12,283 nucleotides of DNA from an uncultured Collinsella sp. (GCA_900545835.1 URBB01000061.1:1-12283), one strand, 5' to 3'. Counted from the stretch's first letter, positions 1-6,141 are shown. Numbers and translations: made by a program. Notes: generated from the sequence alone by a model not told the origin.

Positions 1-9
1 TCGTCGGTC

Positions 10-25
10 GCGTACCAAAGTACGC
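10..25. repeat. Small perfect hairpin (GCGTAC-caaa-GTACGC)
   Basis: GCGTAC at 10-15 and GTACGC at 20-25 form a perfect 6-bp stem with a 4-base CAAA loop. No T-run follows, so it is not an obvious terminator. A shorter hairpin, CGCC-tagg-GGCG followed by TTTT, lies at 53-68. Both sit left of the short repeats at 115-207 and may belong to the same dispersed intergenic element, which is inference only. Confidence 0.35.
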
Positions 26-114
26 TTCCCTCCTCTTTCACGTCACCTTGCTCGCCTAGGGGCGTTTTCGCTGACTTATGCTCAACCTGCGGCGTTGTCT
101 TGCTCCATGCGGCA

Positions 115-207
115 GTTAGGGACGTTCCTTTTTTGCCGGCAGTTTGGGACACTCCTTGGGTAGTCATTGGGTGTTTGACTAGTCGTTTAAGAACGTCCCC
201 AACGACT
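115..207. repeat. Cluster of short GGGACGTTC-type repeats, one inverted
   Basis: Two direct copies, GTTAGGGACGTTCCTT (115-130) and GTTTGGGACACTCCTT (142-157), are followed by an inverted copy at 187-203 that reads GTTGGGGACGTTCTTAA on the other strand. The core GGGACGTTC at 119-127 is exactly complementary to GAACGTCCC at 191-199. A second perfect inverted repeat, AGTCGTT (181-187) and AACGACT (201-207), brackets the inverted copy. Short GGGAC(g/a)(t/c)TCC units in direct and inverted order recall REP-type elements mobilised by RAYT (IS200-like) transposases. No transposase lies in the window, so the family assignment is inference. Confidence 0.5.
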
Positions 208-460
208 AGGTTGTGTATATTACTTTGCGAGTTTATTCAATCGATATTGTGGGTTATTAAGCTGCTTGCCTGCTCAAAGTAATTATCAGTATTCCTCTGC
301 TATCAAAATTAATGCTCAAAAAATCGTCCAAGAAGTCGCAAGCCATTTTTTGACGTGTCGCTCGTCAAGCGATTCGGCAAGTGTTTGGTTAGATATTGGT
401 CAGTTTTGGGGCAACCTTGCCAAAAGCTTGACGGATGCAAATCTAGACGTCGACAAATGA
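191..460 (+). other. Doubtful ~90-codon open frame, possible gene remnant
   Basis: A frame is open from just after a TAA at 188-190 to a TGA at 458-460. The only candidate start that leaves a fair length is TTG at 266 (64 codons), and I see no Shine-Dalgarno before it. The stretch is AT-rich, where stop codons should be frequent, so 90 open codons is mildly surprising. The peptide resembles no family I know. It could be the 3' remnant of a displaced gene joined to the repeat at 181-207, or chance. Confidence 0.15.
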
Positions 461-524
461 GCACTTCGATTGCGCCGCGAGCAAAAATCTGGGCTGATTC
501 TCGATAATCGCTTCCAATCGTCCC

Positions 525-551
525 TTACCGCGTGCCACCCTCGCGTACAAT
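525..551 (+). promoter_or_regulatory. Probable prmC promoter
   Basis: A good -10 box, TACAAT, lies at 546-551, about 50 bases before the prmC start. The same hexamer is used at the atp promoter at 6316. The best -35 is poor: TTACCG at 525-530 with only a 15-base spacer. An alternative upstream pair is TTGACG (428-433) with a weak GACAAA (452-457). A start near base 558 would give a leader of about 40 bases. Confidence 0.35.
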
Positions 552-587
552 CTGCTCCGACATTCACGCGCCGCCTGGCGCTCAAGA

Positions 588-595
588 GGGGAGGA
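588..595 (+). promoter_or_regulatory. Ribosome binding site of prmC
   Basis: GGGGAGGA lies 4 bases before ATG 600. This fixes the prmC start, and the translated N-terminus from this ATG matches the usual helical PrmC N-terminal domain. Confidence 0.7.
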
Positions 596-599
596 CCCC

Positions 600-1859
600 A
601 TGGCAAACGAGATCTGGACCATCAAGCGTTGTCTCGAGTGGACCAAGGAGTACCTGGCCGAGCGCGGCGAGGAGCATCCCCGTCTTTCTGCCGAGTGGCT
701 GCTATGCGCGGCTACGGGTCTGGCGCGCATCGACTTATATATGCGAATGGACGAGACGCTCGATGCGGCCCAGCTGGAGACCATGCATGCGGCGGTCGTC
801 CGCCGCGCCAAGGGCGAACCGCTGCAGTACATCACGGGCAGCACGCAGTTTCGTATGATCGACGTCGCGTGCGCCCCCGGCGTACTCATCCCACGCCCCG
901 AGACCGAGATGCTCGTCGAGGAAGTCCTCAGCTACCTGGACGCCGAGGTGCTGAGCCCCGAGGCTGCTGCCCGTCAGCGTGTTGAGCTGCCTTGGAACGA
1001 TGAGGTCGAAGAGGCCCGCAAAGCCGAGGCGGCGCTGGCCGACGAGCGCGCGACTGCCGAGCGCCGTGCCGCTAACCTGACGGCTGCCGATGAGGCGGCG
1101 TTAGGCGGCGACGTACTGGGCAGCCGTGCCTATGCCGAGGAACTGGCCGACCGCGAGGCCGAGGAAGCCGCCGCGCAGGCAGCAGAAGCCGAAGCCGCGG
1201 AAGCCGCCGAGCCCGAGCTCGACGAATACGGCATCGCCATCGAGAGCAACGACCAGCAGGCGACTCCCACGCAAGACGCCGCCGAGGCTAACGAGTCCGC
1301 TCCGACCGAGCCCCGCACCGCCCGCGTCCTCGAGGTCGGTTGCGGCACGGGCTGCATCTCGCTCTCGCTTGCCTGGGAGCGCCGCGGCCACGTCACCTGC
1401 ACCGCTACCGATATCGAGCCGCGCGCCATCGACCTTGCTATCAAAAACCGCGATGCGCTTGGCCTCACGGCAGACGAGGTCGCCTTTAGCCTCACCAACT
1501 TGGTGAGTTCCGTTCCCCGCGAAGAGTGGGGCACCTTTGACGTGCTCGTCTCCAATCCGCCCTACATCCCCACCGATGTCATGCGCTCGCTGCCGCACGA
1601 GGTCAAGGACTTTGAGCCCGACCTGGCGCTCGAGGGCGGTGCCGACGGCCTGGATATCTTCCGCCGCCTGCTCAACGCGGCCCCCTATATGTTGCGCGCC
1701 GGCGGCCTCTTTGCCTGCGAGCTCTACGAGGGCGCTCTCGACGCCGCCGCCGAGCTCTGCCGCCAAGCGGGCCTGTCGGATGTGCACATCGTCCGCGACC
1801 TCACCGATCGTCCCCGCATCGTCCGAGCCGTCGTCACGGAGCCCAAACAGCGTCAGTAA
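600..1859 (+). CDS. prmC: Peptide chain release factor N5-glutamine methyltransferase with large interdomain insert
   Basis: PrmC (HemK) transfers a methyl group from S-adenosylmethionine to the glutamine of the GGQ motif in release factors RF1 and RF2, which improves translation termination; it acts in the cytosol. The helical N-terminal domain spans residues ~5-90 and leads to IPRPETE at 97-103. The methyltransferase domain starts at ~242 with SAM motif LEVGCGTG (244-251), has an acidic SAM residue near TDIEP (270-274), and carries the hallmark NPPY at 319-322, so it should be active. The protein has 419 residues against about 280 for the family. The excess is residues ~115-240, rich in Ala and Glu and absent from E. 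coli PrmC, where the two motifs are under 20 residues apart. An antitoxin-like gene follows after 80 bp. Confidence 0.95.
   Translation: MANEIWTIKRCLEWTKEYLAERGEEHPRLSAEWLLCAATGLARIDLYMRMDETLDAAQLETMHAAVVRRAKGEPLQYITGSTQFRMIDVACAPGVLIPRPETEMLVEEVLSYLDAEVLSPEAAARQRVELPWNDEVEEARKAEAALADERATAERRAANLTAADEAALGGDVLGSRAYAEELADREAEEAAAQAAEAEAAEAAEPELDEYGIAIESNDQQATPTQDAAEANESAPTEPRTARVLEVGCGTGCISLSLAWERRGHVTCTATDIEPRAIDLAIKNRDALGLTADEVAFSLTNLVSSVPREEWGTFDVLVSNPPYIPTDVMRSLPHEVKDFEPDLALEGGADGLDIFRRLLNAAPYMLRAGGLFACELYEGALDAAAELCRQAGLSDVHIVRDLTDRPRIVRAVVTEPKQRQ
930..1319 (+). other. Ala/Glu-rich insert coded within prmC
   Basis: These bases code for roughly residues 111-240 of PrmC. The translated stretch is acidic and low in complexity, with a run near residues 184-206 made almost only of A and E, probably helical or coiled-coil. 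It is followed by a Ser/Thr/Gln/Pro-rich segment (~215-239) that looks disordered. At DNA level GAAGCC recurs at 1164, 1185, 1191 and 1200, which suggests growth by slippage or unit duplication. The frame stays open and the domains on both sides keep their motifs, so this is an in-frame insertion and not a frameshift. Confidence 0.8.
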
Positions 1860-1873
1860 TATTTATTAACTGA

Positions 1874-1905
1874 TTCATTTCTAATTATAAAGCAATTTAT
1901 AATTA
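1874..1905 (+). promoter_or_regulatory. AT-rich perfect palindrome over a consensus -10 box, before the HicB-like gene
   Basis: TAATTATAAA (1882-1891) and TTTATAATTA (1896-1905) are exact reverse complements separated by GCAA. The right arm contains a perfect TATAAT (1898-1903). The best -35 is weak: TTCATT at 1874-1879 with an 18-base spacer. A hairpin made only of A-T pairs with no following T-run is unlikely to be a terminator for prmC. A repressor site overlapping the -10 fits autoregulation by the HicB-like protein; that binding is inference. Confidence 0.5.
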
Positions 1906-1939
1906 TCTCGGTTGGTAGCTGGTAGCCGAGGGGGTCATA

Positions 1940-2386
1940 ATGAAACAACGATTTACCTATGACTGCGTTCTCATAAAAGAAGACGACGGTTACTGTGCCA
2001 GCTTCCCGCAGGTCCCCGGGGCCTTTGCCGATGGCGATACGCGCGAAGAAGCAATAGCTCATGCCATCGAGGCGCTGATGGCGTTTTTGGCCGACGATCT
2101 TAACAATGGTCGGGCTCCGGCTGGGTACGAGCGTTCGGCCGAGGTCGTGGCCCTTTCAGTCGAAATCGACCACGAGGACGCTCGGGAAGCGGCGTGTCGA
2201 ACGTTTAAGGACGCGGCGGCGGACCTCAGGGTTTCCGCACCGCGAATCACTGCGCTGGTCAAAGCCGGCAAACTCGATGTTGAGCTTGTCGACGGCCGTC
2301 GGATGATTACGATCGACAGCATCGAGCGTTACGCCGCTCAGGAACGCCATGCCGGCAGGCCAAAGAAGTTCGTCGCAGTCCAATAA
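1940..2386 (+). CDS. Solitary HicB-family antitoxin-like DNA-binding protein
   Basis: A 148-residue protein in two parts. Residues ~5-75 match the HicB fold: a Y-x-C-V-L-x-K-E-D-D-G-Y strand pair, the FPQVPGAFADGDT segment and an EEAIAHAIEAL helix. Residues ~88-132 look like a helix-turn-helix (FKDAAADLRVSAPRITALVKAGKL), followed by a basic RPKK near 140. In HicAB systems this protein neutralises the mRNA-cleaving toxin HicA and represses the operon. I looked for the ~60-residue HicA with its GSH motif on both strands around the gene and found none, so it is an orphan antitoxin or a recruited regulator. GAGGGGG (1928-1934) lies 5 bases before ATG 1940. It sits between prmC and a second antitoxin-like gene. 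Confidence 0.75.
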   Translation: MKQRFTYDCVLIKEDDGYCASFPQVPGAFADGDTREEAIAHAIEALMAFLADDLNNGRAPAGYERSAEVVALSVEIDHEDAREAACRTFKDAAADLRVSAPRITALVKAGKLDVELVDGRRMITIDSIERYAAQERHAGRPKKFVAVQ

Positions 2387-2453
2387 CCCCTCGTTGCCTA
2401 CTGATCTCGGGCTTCACTTCTGCAAAAAAGACCCTTCGAGCCTATTTCCGCTC

Positions 2454-2486
2454 TTGCAATATACCGTAAAACTTCTACTATAGAAG
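2454..2486 (+). promoter_or_regulatory. Promoter with overlapping palindromic operator, before the XRE gene
   Basis: TTGCAA (2454-2459), a 16-base spacer and TACTAT (2476-2481) make a good sigma-70-type promoter. The perfect inverted repeat CTTCTA-cta-TAGAAG (2472-2486) covers the -10 box. A palindrome in this place is the usual target of XRE/HigA-type antitoxins that repress their own operon; which protein binds here is inference. The expected transcription start (~2488) falls only ~8 bases before the ATG at 2496, so that ORF would have almost no leader. Confidence 0.55.
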
Positions 2487-2495
2487 GAGAAAGGT

Positions 2496-2618
2496 ATGTC
2501 AAATCAGCCGCATCGATACCGCATTGTGCTCGATTACATCGAGCCTTGGCTCGATGAGCAGGGTAAGGAGGCTCGATCAAGATGGAGCTGCATGAGTATA
2601 TGGAATCACGCGGGATAG
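2496..2618 (+). CDS. 40-residue ORF overlapping the XRE gene, possible toxin stub
   Basis: ATG 2496 follows a strong AGAAGGAGAAAGG ribosome site (2482-2494) and sits directly behind the promoter/operator. The ORF has 40 codons, contains the ribosome site of the next gene and ends 37 bases inside it, so the two may be translationally coupled. Its first ~25 residues (HRYRIVLDYIEPWLDEQGK) resemble the first strand and helix of RelE/HigB (Gp49-like) toxins, which are ~100 residues long and normally precede an XRE antitoxin of this type. The rest reads like out-of-frame antitoxin sequence. It could be a toxin cut down by deletion, or a short leader peptide. I cannot distinguish these from sequence alone. 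Confidence 0.4.
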   Translation: MSNQPHRYRIVLDYIEPWLDEQGKEARSRWSCMSIWNHAG

Positions 2619-2884
2619 CGCGTGAATCTATTGCCGCCGAGCAGGAGAAAACTCGTGAACGTATCGAAGCCTATAAGCTCGCTCAAATTCGCAAACTAAA
2701 GGATCTGACGCAGGCCTCGGTGGCCCAGTCGATGGGTGTTTCTCAAAAACGCATATCGGAGCTCGAGCGCGGGGAGCTGGGATCAATGAGGCTCGACACG
2801 CTGAGCAGGTACGCAGAAAGTCTCGGCGGAAAGCTTGTCGCAAGCATTGAGTTTCCCGATCGTACCGTTACGCTTGCTCGCTAA
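2582..2884 (+). CDS. XRE-family HTH protein, HigA-like antitoxin
   Basis: A 100-residue protein with a Cro/C1-type helix-turn-helix at residues ~35-83: RKLKDLTQASVAQSMGVSQ forms the first helices and KRISELERGE the recognition helix and turn. The end (SLGGKLVASIEFPDRTVTL) is the strand tail typical of HigA-like antitoxins that follow HigB/Gp49-like toxins. Such proteins bind the toxin and repress their operon. TAAGGAGG (2564-2571) lies 10 bases before ATG 2582; M7 is a weaker alternative start. No complete toxin is adjacent, only the 40-codon ORF it overlaps. The gene is visibly lower in GC than its neighbours, which fits acquisition. DNA binding is well supported; a surviving antitoxin role is not. 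Confidence 0.8.
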   Translation: MELHEYMESRGIARESIAAEQEKTRERIEAYKLAQIRKLKDLTQASVAQSMGVSQKRISELERGELGSMRLDTLSRYAESLGGKLVASIEFPDRTVTLAR

Positions 2885-3031
2885 AAATCTGCAATAACCC
2901 CCTCACTTTCACCGACTACTACGGCCGCTCACCAAACCAACATGCGCTCTGGGCAAATAGATTGAACGTTTCGTGCGAGAATGCCCCACAGTAAACAAAC
3001 TTGCACCAGAGCGTAAGGGGCTGGCATACAC

Positions 3032-3775
3032 ATGCAGACGGTCTATCGGGTATACGAGGGAGCGCGCGAGCCGCATCGGCTTGCCGTCGAGCGTACGGCC
3101 GAGGTGCTCGGTCGCGGCGGCCTGGCACTGATCCCGACCGAGACCGTCTATGGCGTCGCCGTGGCAGTCAATGCCTTCTCCGATGCCGTCCCCCAAGATA
3201 CAAGCGAGTTCCCGTCGTGGTCATGCGACCCGCAAGCCACCGTCAACGGCGCCGCAGTCCCTGCGCTCGGCACCGGCTATCGCCGTATCTTCACTCTCAA
3301 GCAACGTGAACTCACGCAAACCGTTGCTTGGCTGGTCGATGGCGTCGAAGCACTCGACCGCTATGGAGTGGATATCCCTAACGAGGCCCGCGTACTCGCG
3401 CGACGATGCTGGCCGGGAGCCCTGACTATCGTGATTAAGGCAGCCCCCTGCGTGCCGACCTTTATGCGCGCCGCCGATGACACCGTGGCCCTGCGCGCGT
3501 CGGCCTCGCCTGTGGTGCAGGCGCTCATCCGCGCCTGCGGCAGTCCCCTTGCCTGCACGAGCGCCAACACGCACGGCGCGCCTTCGCCGGCAAGCTTTGC
3601 CGCCGTCGAAGGTCGCATCCTGGAGGGGGTCGATGTTGCCGTCGACGCCGGTGAGACCCCGTGTCGCGACGCCTCGACCATCGTGTCGTTCCAGCACGGC
3701 GGGCTCCAGATCCTGCGCCAAGGCGCACTTCCCGCATCAGAGATCGAACGGGTCCTGTCCGACCCGATGCAATAG
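3032..3775 (+). CDS. L-threonylcarbamoyladenylate synthase (Sua5/YrdC/YwlC family)
   Basis: This enzyme makes threonylcarbamoyl-AMP from threonine, bicarbonate and ATP, the first step of the t6A37 modification of ANN-decoding tRNAs. The 247-residue protein shows the YrdC signature PTETVYG (35-41), the KxR nucleotide site as KQR (90-92), WPGALT (127-132), TSAN (176-179) and STIV (215-218) followed by ILRQG. The YrdC domain spans most of the length, and a full Sua5 C-terminal domain is absent, so it is nearer TsaC/YwlC. About 31 extra residues (~50-80) separate PTETVYG from KQR compared with E. coli TsaC. AAGGGG (3015-3020) lies 11 bases before ATG 3032, a slightly long gap. The 147-base spacer before it shows no clear promoter. 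glpK follows 13 bases after the stop, so the two are probably cotranscribed. Confidence 0.9.
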   Translation: MQTVYRVYEGAREPHRLAVERTAEVLGRGGLALIPTETVYGVAVAVNAFSDAVPQDTSEFPSWSCDPQATVNGAAVPALGTGYRRIFTLKQRELTQTVAWLVDGVEALDRYGVDIPNEARVLARRCWPGALTIVIKAAPCVPTFMRAADDTVALRASASPVVQALIRACGSPLACTSANTHGAPSPASFAAVEGRILEGVDVAVDAGETPCRDASTIVSFQHGGLQILRQGALPASEIERVLSDPMQ

Positions 3776-3788
3776 AAAGGTGTAAGCG

Positions 3789-5330
3789 ATGTCGTTGAAT
3801 CTGGGCAGCCTGGGCATGGAAGATGCCTCGTTTAACTTTGGCGGTTCCTACATCATGGCGCTCGACTGCGGCACCACTTCGGTACTTGCGACCATCGTCG
3901 ACGAGTACGGATGCATCGTCGCGCAGGCACGTCGCAGCGTCAAAACCAGCTTCCCGCGTCCCGGCTGGGTGGAGCAAGACCCCATGACGGTCCTTGCCAG
4001 CCAGATCGCGGTCATGATGGAAGTCCAGTTTAAGAGCGGTATCCACTCCGACCGCATTGCCGCCATCGGCATCTCCAACCAGCGCGAGACCACGGTGGTC
4101 TGGGACCGCGTGAGCGGCCAGCCCATCTATAACGCCATCGTATGGCAGTGCCGTCGTACCGCGCCGGCGATCGACGCGTTGGTTGAACAGGGTTGCGAGG
4201 AGCTGGTGCGCTCCCGCACGGGACTCACGCTCGATCCGTATTTCTCGGCTTCCAAGGTGCAGTGGATCCTCGACAACGTCGACGGTGCGCGTGAGAGCGC
4301 GGCGGCGGGCGACCTCATGTTCGGCACCATCGACACCTGGCTCATCTACAACCTCACCGGCGGCCAGGTCTTTGCCACCGACTACACCAATGCCAGCCGC
4401 ACGGCACTCTTTAATATTCATACGCTCGATTGGGACGACGACCTGCTGGCGCTCTTTGACGTTCCACGTTCCATGATGCCCGAGGTTCGCTGGAGCTCGG
4501 GCGACTACGGCCGCGTCGCGAGCGACATCATGACCAACATGCCGCCCATCATGGGTGTGGCGGGCGACCAGCAGGCATCGCTGTTCGGTCACTGCTGCTT
4601 CTATCCCGGCCAGACCAAAAACACCTATGGCACGGGCTGCTTTATGCTCATGAACACCGGCGACGAGATCGTCGAATCCAAGAATGGCCTGGTCTCCACC
4701 ATCGGTATCGCTGCGGACGGCAAAGTCAGCTATGCGCTCGAGGGCTCTATTTTTGCCGCCGGCTCAACGATGAACTGGCTTCGCAACAACATGGGCATCA
4801 TCTCGAGCGTGAGTGAGTCCGCGCAACTCGCCACTTCGATCAGCGACAACGAGGGCTGCTACTTCGTTCCCGCCTTTGCGGGTTTGGGTGCTCCCTGGTG
4901 GGACCCGCATGCCCGCGGTATCGTGTGCGGTCTGACCGGCGCCTCGAGCCGTGCGACCATCGTGCGCGCCGCCTGCGAATCCATGGCATATCAGAGCTAC
5001 GACGTGCTGCGCGCCATGGAGCAGGACGTGGGGCTTTCGATCGAGCGCCTGTCTGTCGATGGCGGTGCCTCGCGCAACGAGTTCATCATGCAATTTCAGG
5101 CCGACCTGCTGGATATCCCCGTGCTGCAATGCGAGACGGTGGAGACCACGGCAATCGGTGCCGCGTACTTGGCGGGTCTTGCCGTCGGCTATTGGGAAGA
5201 CCTGGAAGAGCTGGAGCAAAATGCCCAGATCGTTAGGACCTTCCTTCCCCACATGTCCGCCGTGCGCCGCGAGCAAAACCTTGCGGGCTGGCGTGATGCA
5301 GTCAAGCGCTCGCTCAGTACCGCACAGTAG
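3789..5330 (+). CDS. glpK: Glycerol kinase (FGGY carbohydrate kinase)
   Basis: GlpK phosphorylates glycerol to sn-glycerol 3-phosphate with ATP in the cytosol. The 513-residue protein has the two FGGY ATPase domains. Glycerol-site residues are conserved: SNQRE (96-100, R and E), W119 in IVWQ, Y151 in DPYF and the catalytic Asp of GDQQ (259-262). Nucleotide-side motifs are YGTG (280-283) and DGGASRN (424-430). The first phosphate loop differs from the usual DQGTTSSR: it reads DCGTTSVL (26-33), so the usual Gln is Cys and the Arg is Leu. About 20 residues precede the usual N-terminus; AGAAAGGTG (3774-3782) before ATG 3789 supports this longer start, with M10 and M23 as alternatives. No glpF or glpD is in the window. 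Glycerol is the likely substrate, but a related polyol is not excluded. Confidence 0.9.
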   Translation: MSLNLGSLGMEDASFNFGGSYIMALDCGTTSVLATIVDEYGCIVAQARRSVKTSFPRPGWVEQDPMTVLASQIAVMMEVQFKSGIHSDRIAAIGISNQRETTVVWDRVSGQPIYNAIVWQCRRTAPAIDALVEQGCEELVRSRTGLTLDPYFSASKVQWILDNVDGARESAAAGDLMFGTIDTWLIYNLTGGQVFATDYTNASRTALFNIHTLDWDDDLLALFDVPRSMMPEVRWSSGDYGRVASDIMTNMPPIMGVAGDQQASLFGHCCFYPGQTKNTYGTGCFMLMNTGDEIVESKNGLVSTIGIAADGKVSYALEGSIFAAGSTMNWLRNNMGIISSVSESAQLATSISDNEGCYFVPAFAGLGAPWWDPHARGIVCGLTGASSRATIVRAACESMAYQSYDVLRAMEQDVGLSIERLSVDGGASRNEFIMQFQADLLDIPVLQCETVETTAIGAAYLAGLAVGYWEDLEELEQNAQIVRTFLPHMSAVRREQNLAGWRDAVKRSLSTAQ

Positions 5331-5452
5331 GGCCGCGGTGGGCTGCTCGATACAACAAACCGCTAAACTAATGCATGGCGTGCGGTGGCGACATTGCTGC
5401 GCGCCTTGTCAGCAAGGCCATCTTCCGGCCGCAATGAAAGGGGCATCAACCC
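5331..5452 (+). promoter_or_regulatory. upp leader with hairpin
   Basis: This 122-base gap between glpK and upp holds a perfect hairpin, GCCTTG-tcag-CAAGGC (5403-5418), and a ribosome site GAAAGGGGC (5436-5444) before ATG 5453. A TAAACT (5364-5369) could be a -10 box, but no good -35 is seen. There is no T-run after the hairpin, so it is not a normal terminator. A role in regulating upp is possible but not shown. No terminator for glpK is apparent. Confidence 0.35.
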
Positions 5453-6100
5453 ATGACCGTCACCTACGATACGTCCCGTGTGACCCTTGTCGATCACCCA
5501 CTCGTCCAGCACAAGCTGTCGATCTTGCGCGACAAGAGCACCGGCACCAACCAGTTCCGCCAGCTCGTGCGCGAACTCGCGCTTTTTGACGGCTACGAGG
5601 CCATGCGCAACCTGCCCATGGAAGACGTCGAGGTCGAGACCCCCATCACCACCGCCACGTTTAAGCAGCTTGCCGGCAAAAAGCTCGCCATCGTTCCCAT
5701 CCTTCGTGCAGGCCTTGGCATGGTCGACGGCATTCTCGACCTGGTGCCCTCTGCCCGCGTGGGCCACATCGGTATGGAGCGCGACGAGGTTACCCACGAG
5801 CCGCATGAGTACTACTGCAAGATGCCCAAGGATATCGACCAGCGTATCTGCCTGGTCGTCGACCCCATGCTCGCCACGGGCGGTTCGGCCGAGATGGCCA
5901 TCAGCTACCTGCGCGAGCGCGGTGTCAAGGACATCCGCATGCTGTGCATCGTCGCGGCCCCCGAGGGTCTCAAGTCGCTGACCGAGAAGGACCCAGATGT
6001 GCATATCTATACCTGCGCTATCGATGACCATCTCAACGAGGCTGCCTACATCGTTCCCGGCCTGGGCGACGCCGGCGATCGCATCTACGGCACGCTCTAG
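5453..6100 (+). CDS. upp: Uracil phosphoribosyltransferase
   Basis: Upp converts uracil and PRPP to UMP and diphosphate, the main uracil salvage step. The 215-residue protein matches the usual ~209 length. [22 protein letters not shown] (from residue 15) is the conserved N-terminal segment, PILRAGLGM (82-90) is typical, the PRPP loop is DPMLATGGS (137-145), and the uracil-binding end [13 protein letters not shown] (202-214) is intact, so the enzyme should be active. AAAGGGG lies 9 bases before ATG 5453. As in Bacillus, upp directly precedes the ATP synthase genes, but a strong hairpin and a new promoter separate them here, so they are probably separate transcripts. Confidence 0.97.
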   Translation: MTVTYDTSRVTLVDHPLVQHKLSILRDKSTGTNQFRQLVRELALFDGYEAMRNLPMEDVEVETPITTATFKQLAGKKLAIVPILRAGLGMVDGILDLVPSARVGHIGMERDEVTHEPHEYYCKMPKDIDQRICLVVDPMLATGGSAEMAISYLRERGVKDIRMLCIVAAPEGLKSLTEKDPDVHIYTCAIDDHLNEAAYIVPGLGDAGDRIYGTL

Positions 6101-6141
6101 TCGCTGGGCTAAGACGGCCGCGGCTGCAAATAGGAAGAAAT

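Larger units (their letters stand above)
1..599. other. Gene-poor region upstream of prmC
   Basis: No convincing gene is visible here on either strand. The left ~200 bases carry short repeats and hairpins. Bases ~205-470 are clearly lower in GC than the rest of the window. The last ~130 bases hold the probable prmC promoter and leader. Reading frame 1 is open from base 1 to a stop at 280-282, but it runs through the repeats, has no ribosome site and reads as low-complexity peptide, so I treat it as chance. In many bacteria prfA lies directly upstream of prmC; no prfA end is visible here. Confidence 0.6.

Noticed and set aside
1..282. Frame 1 is open for 93 codons from the left edge, with an ATG at 100
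   Set aside because: It runs through the short repeats and hairpins, has no ribosome site, resembles no family and changes base composition midway. It is more likely chance or repeat sequence.
424..455. Close cluster of HindIII, XbaI, AatII and SalI sites that recalls a cloning linker
   Set aside because: The order does not match the common polylinkers I know, the flanks are continuous, and six-base sites cluster by chance.
1101..1787. Long minus-strand open frames inside prmC, atpA and the other genes
   Set aside because: High-GC coding sequence gives long open antisense frames; these lack ribosome sites and family similarity, while the + strand frames are clear genes.
2398..2580. Minus-strand 60-codon frame that could be a divergent toxin
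   Set aside because: The peptide has no toxin motif, no ribosome site, and lies over the promoter and start of the XRE gene.
2945..3013. Inverted repeat CGCTCTGG / CCAGAGCG upstream of sua5
   Set aside because: The 8-base arms are 53 bases apart; such a pair is not rare by chance in a 150-base gap, and no promoter element matches it.
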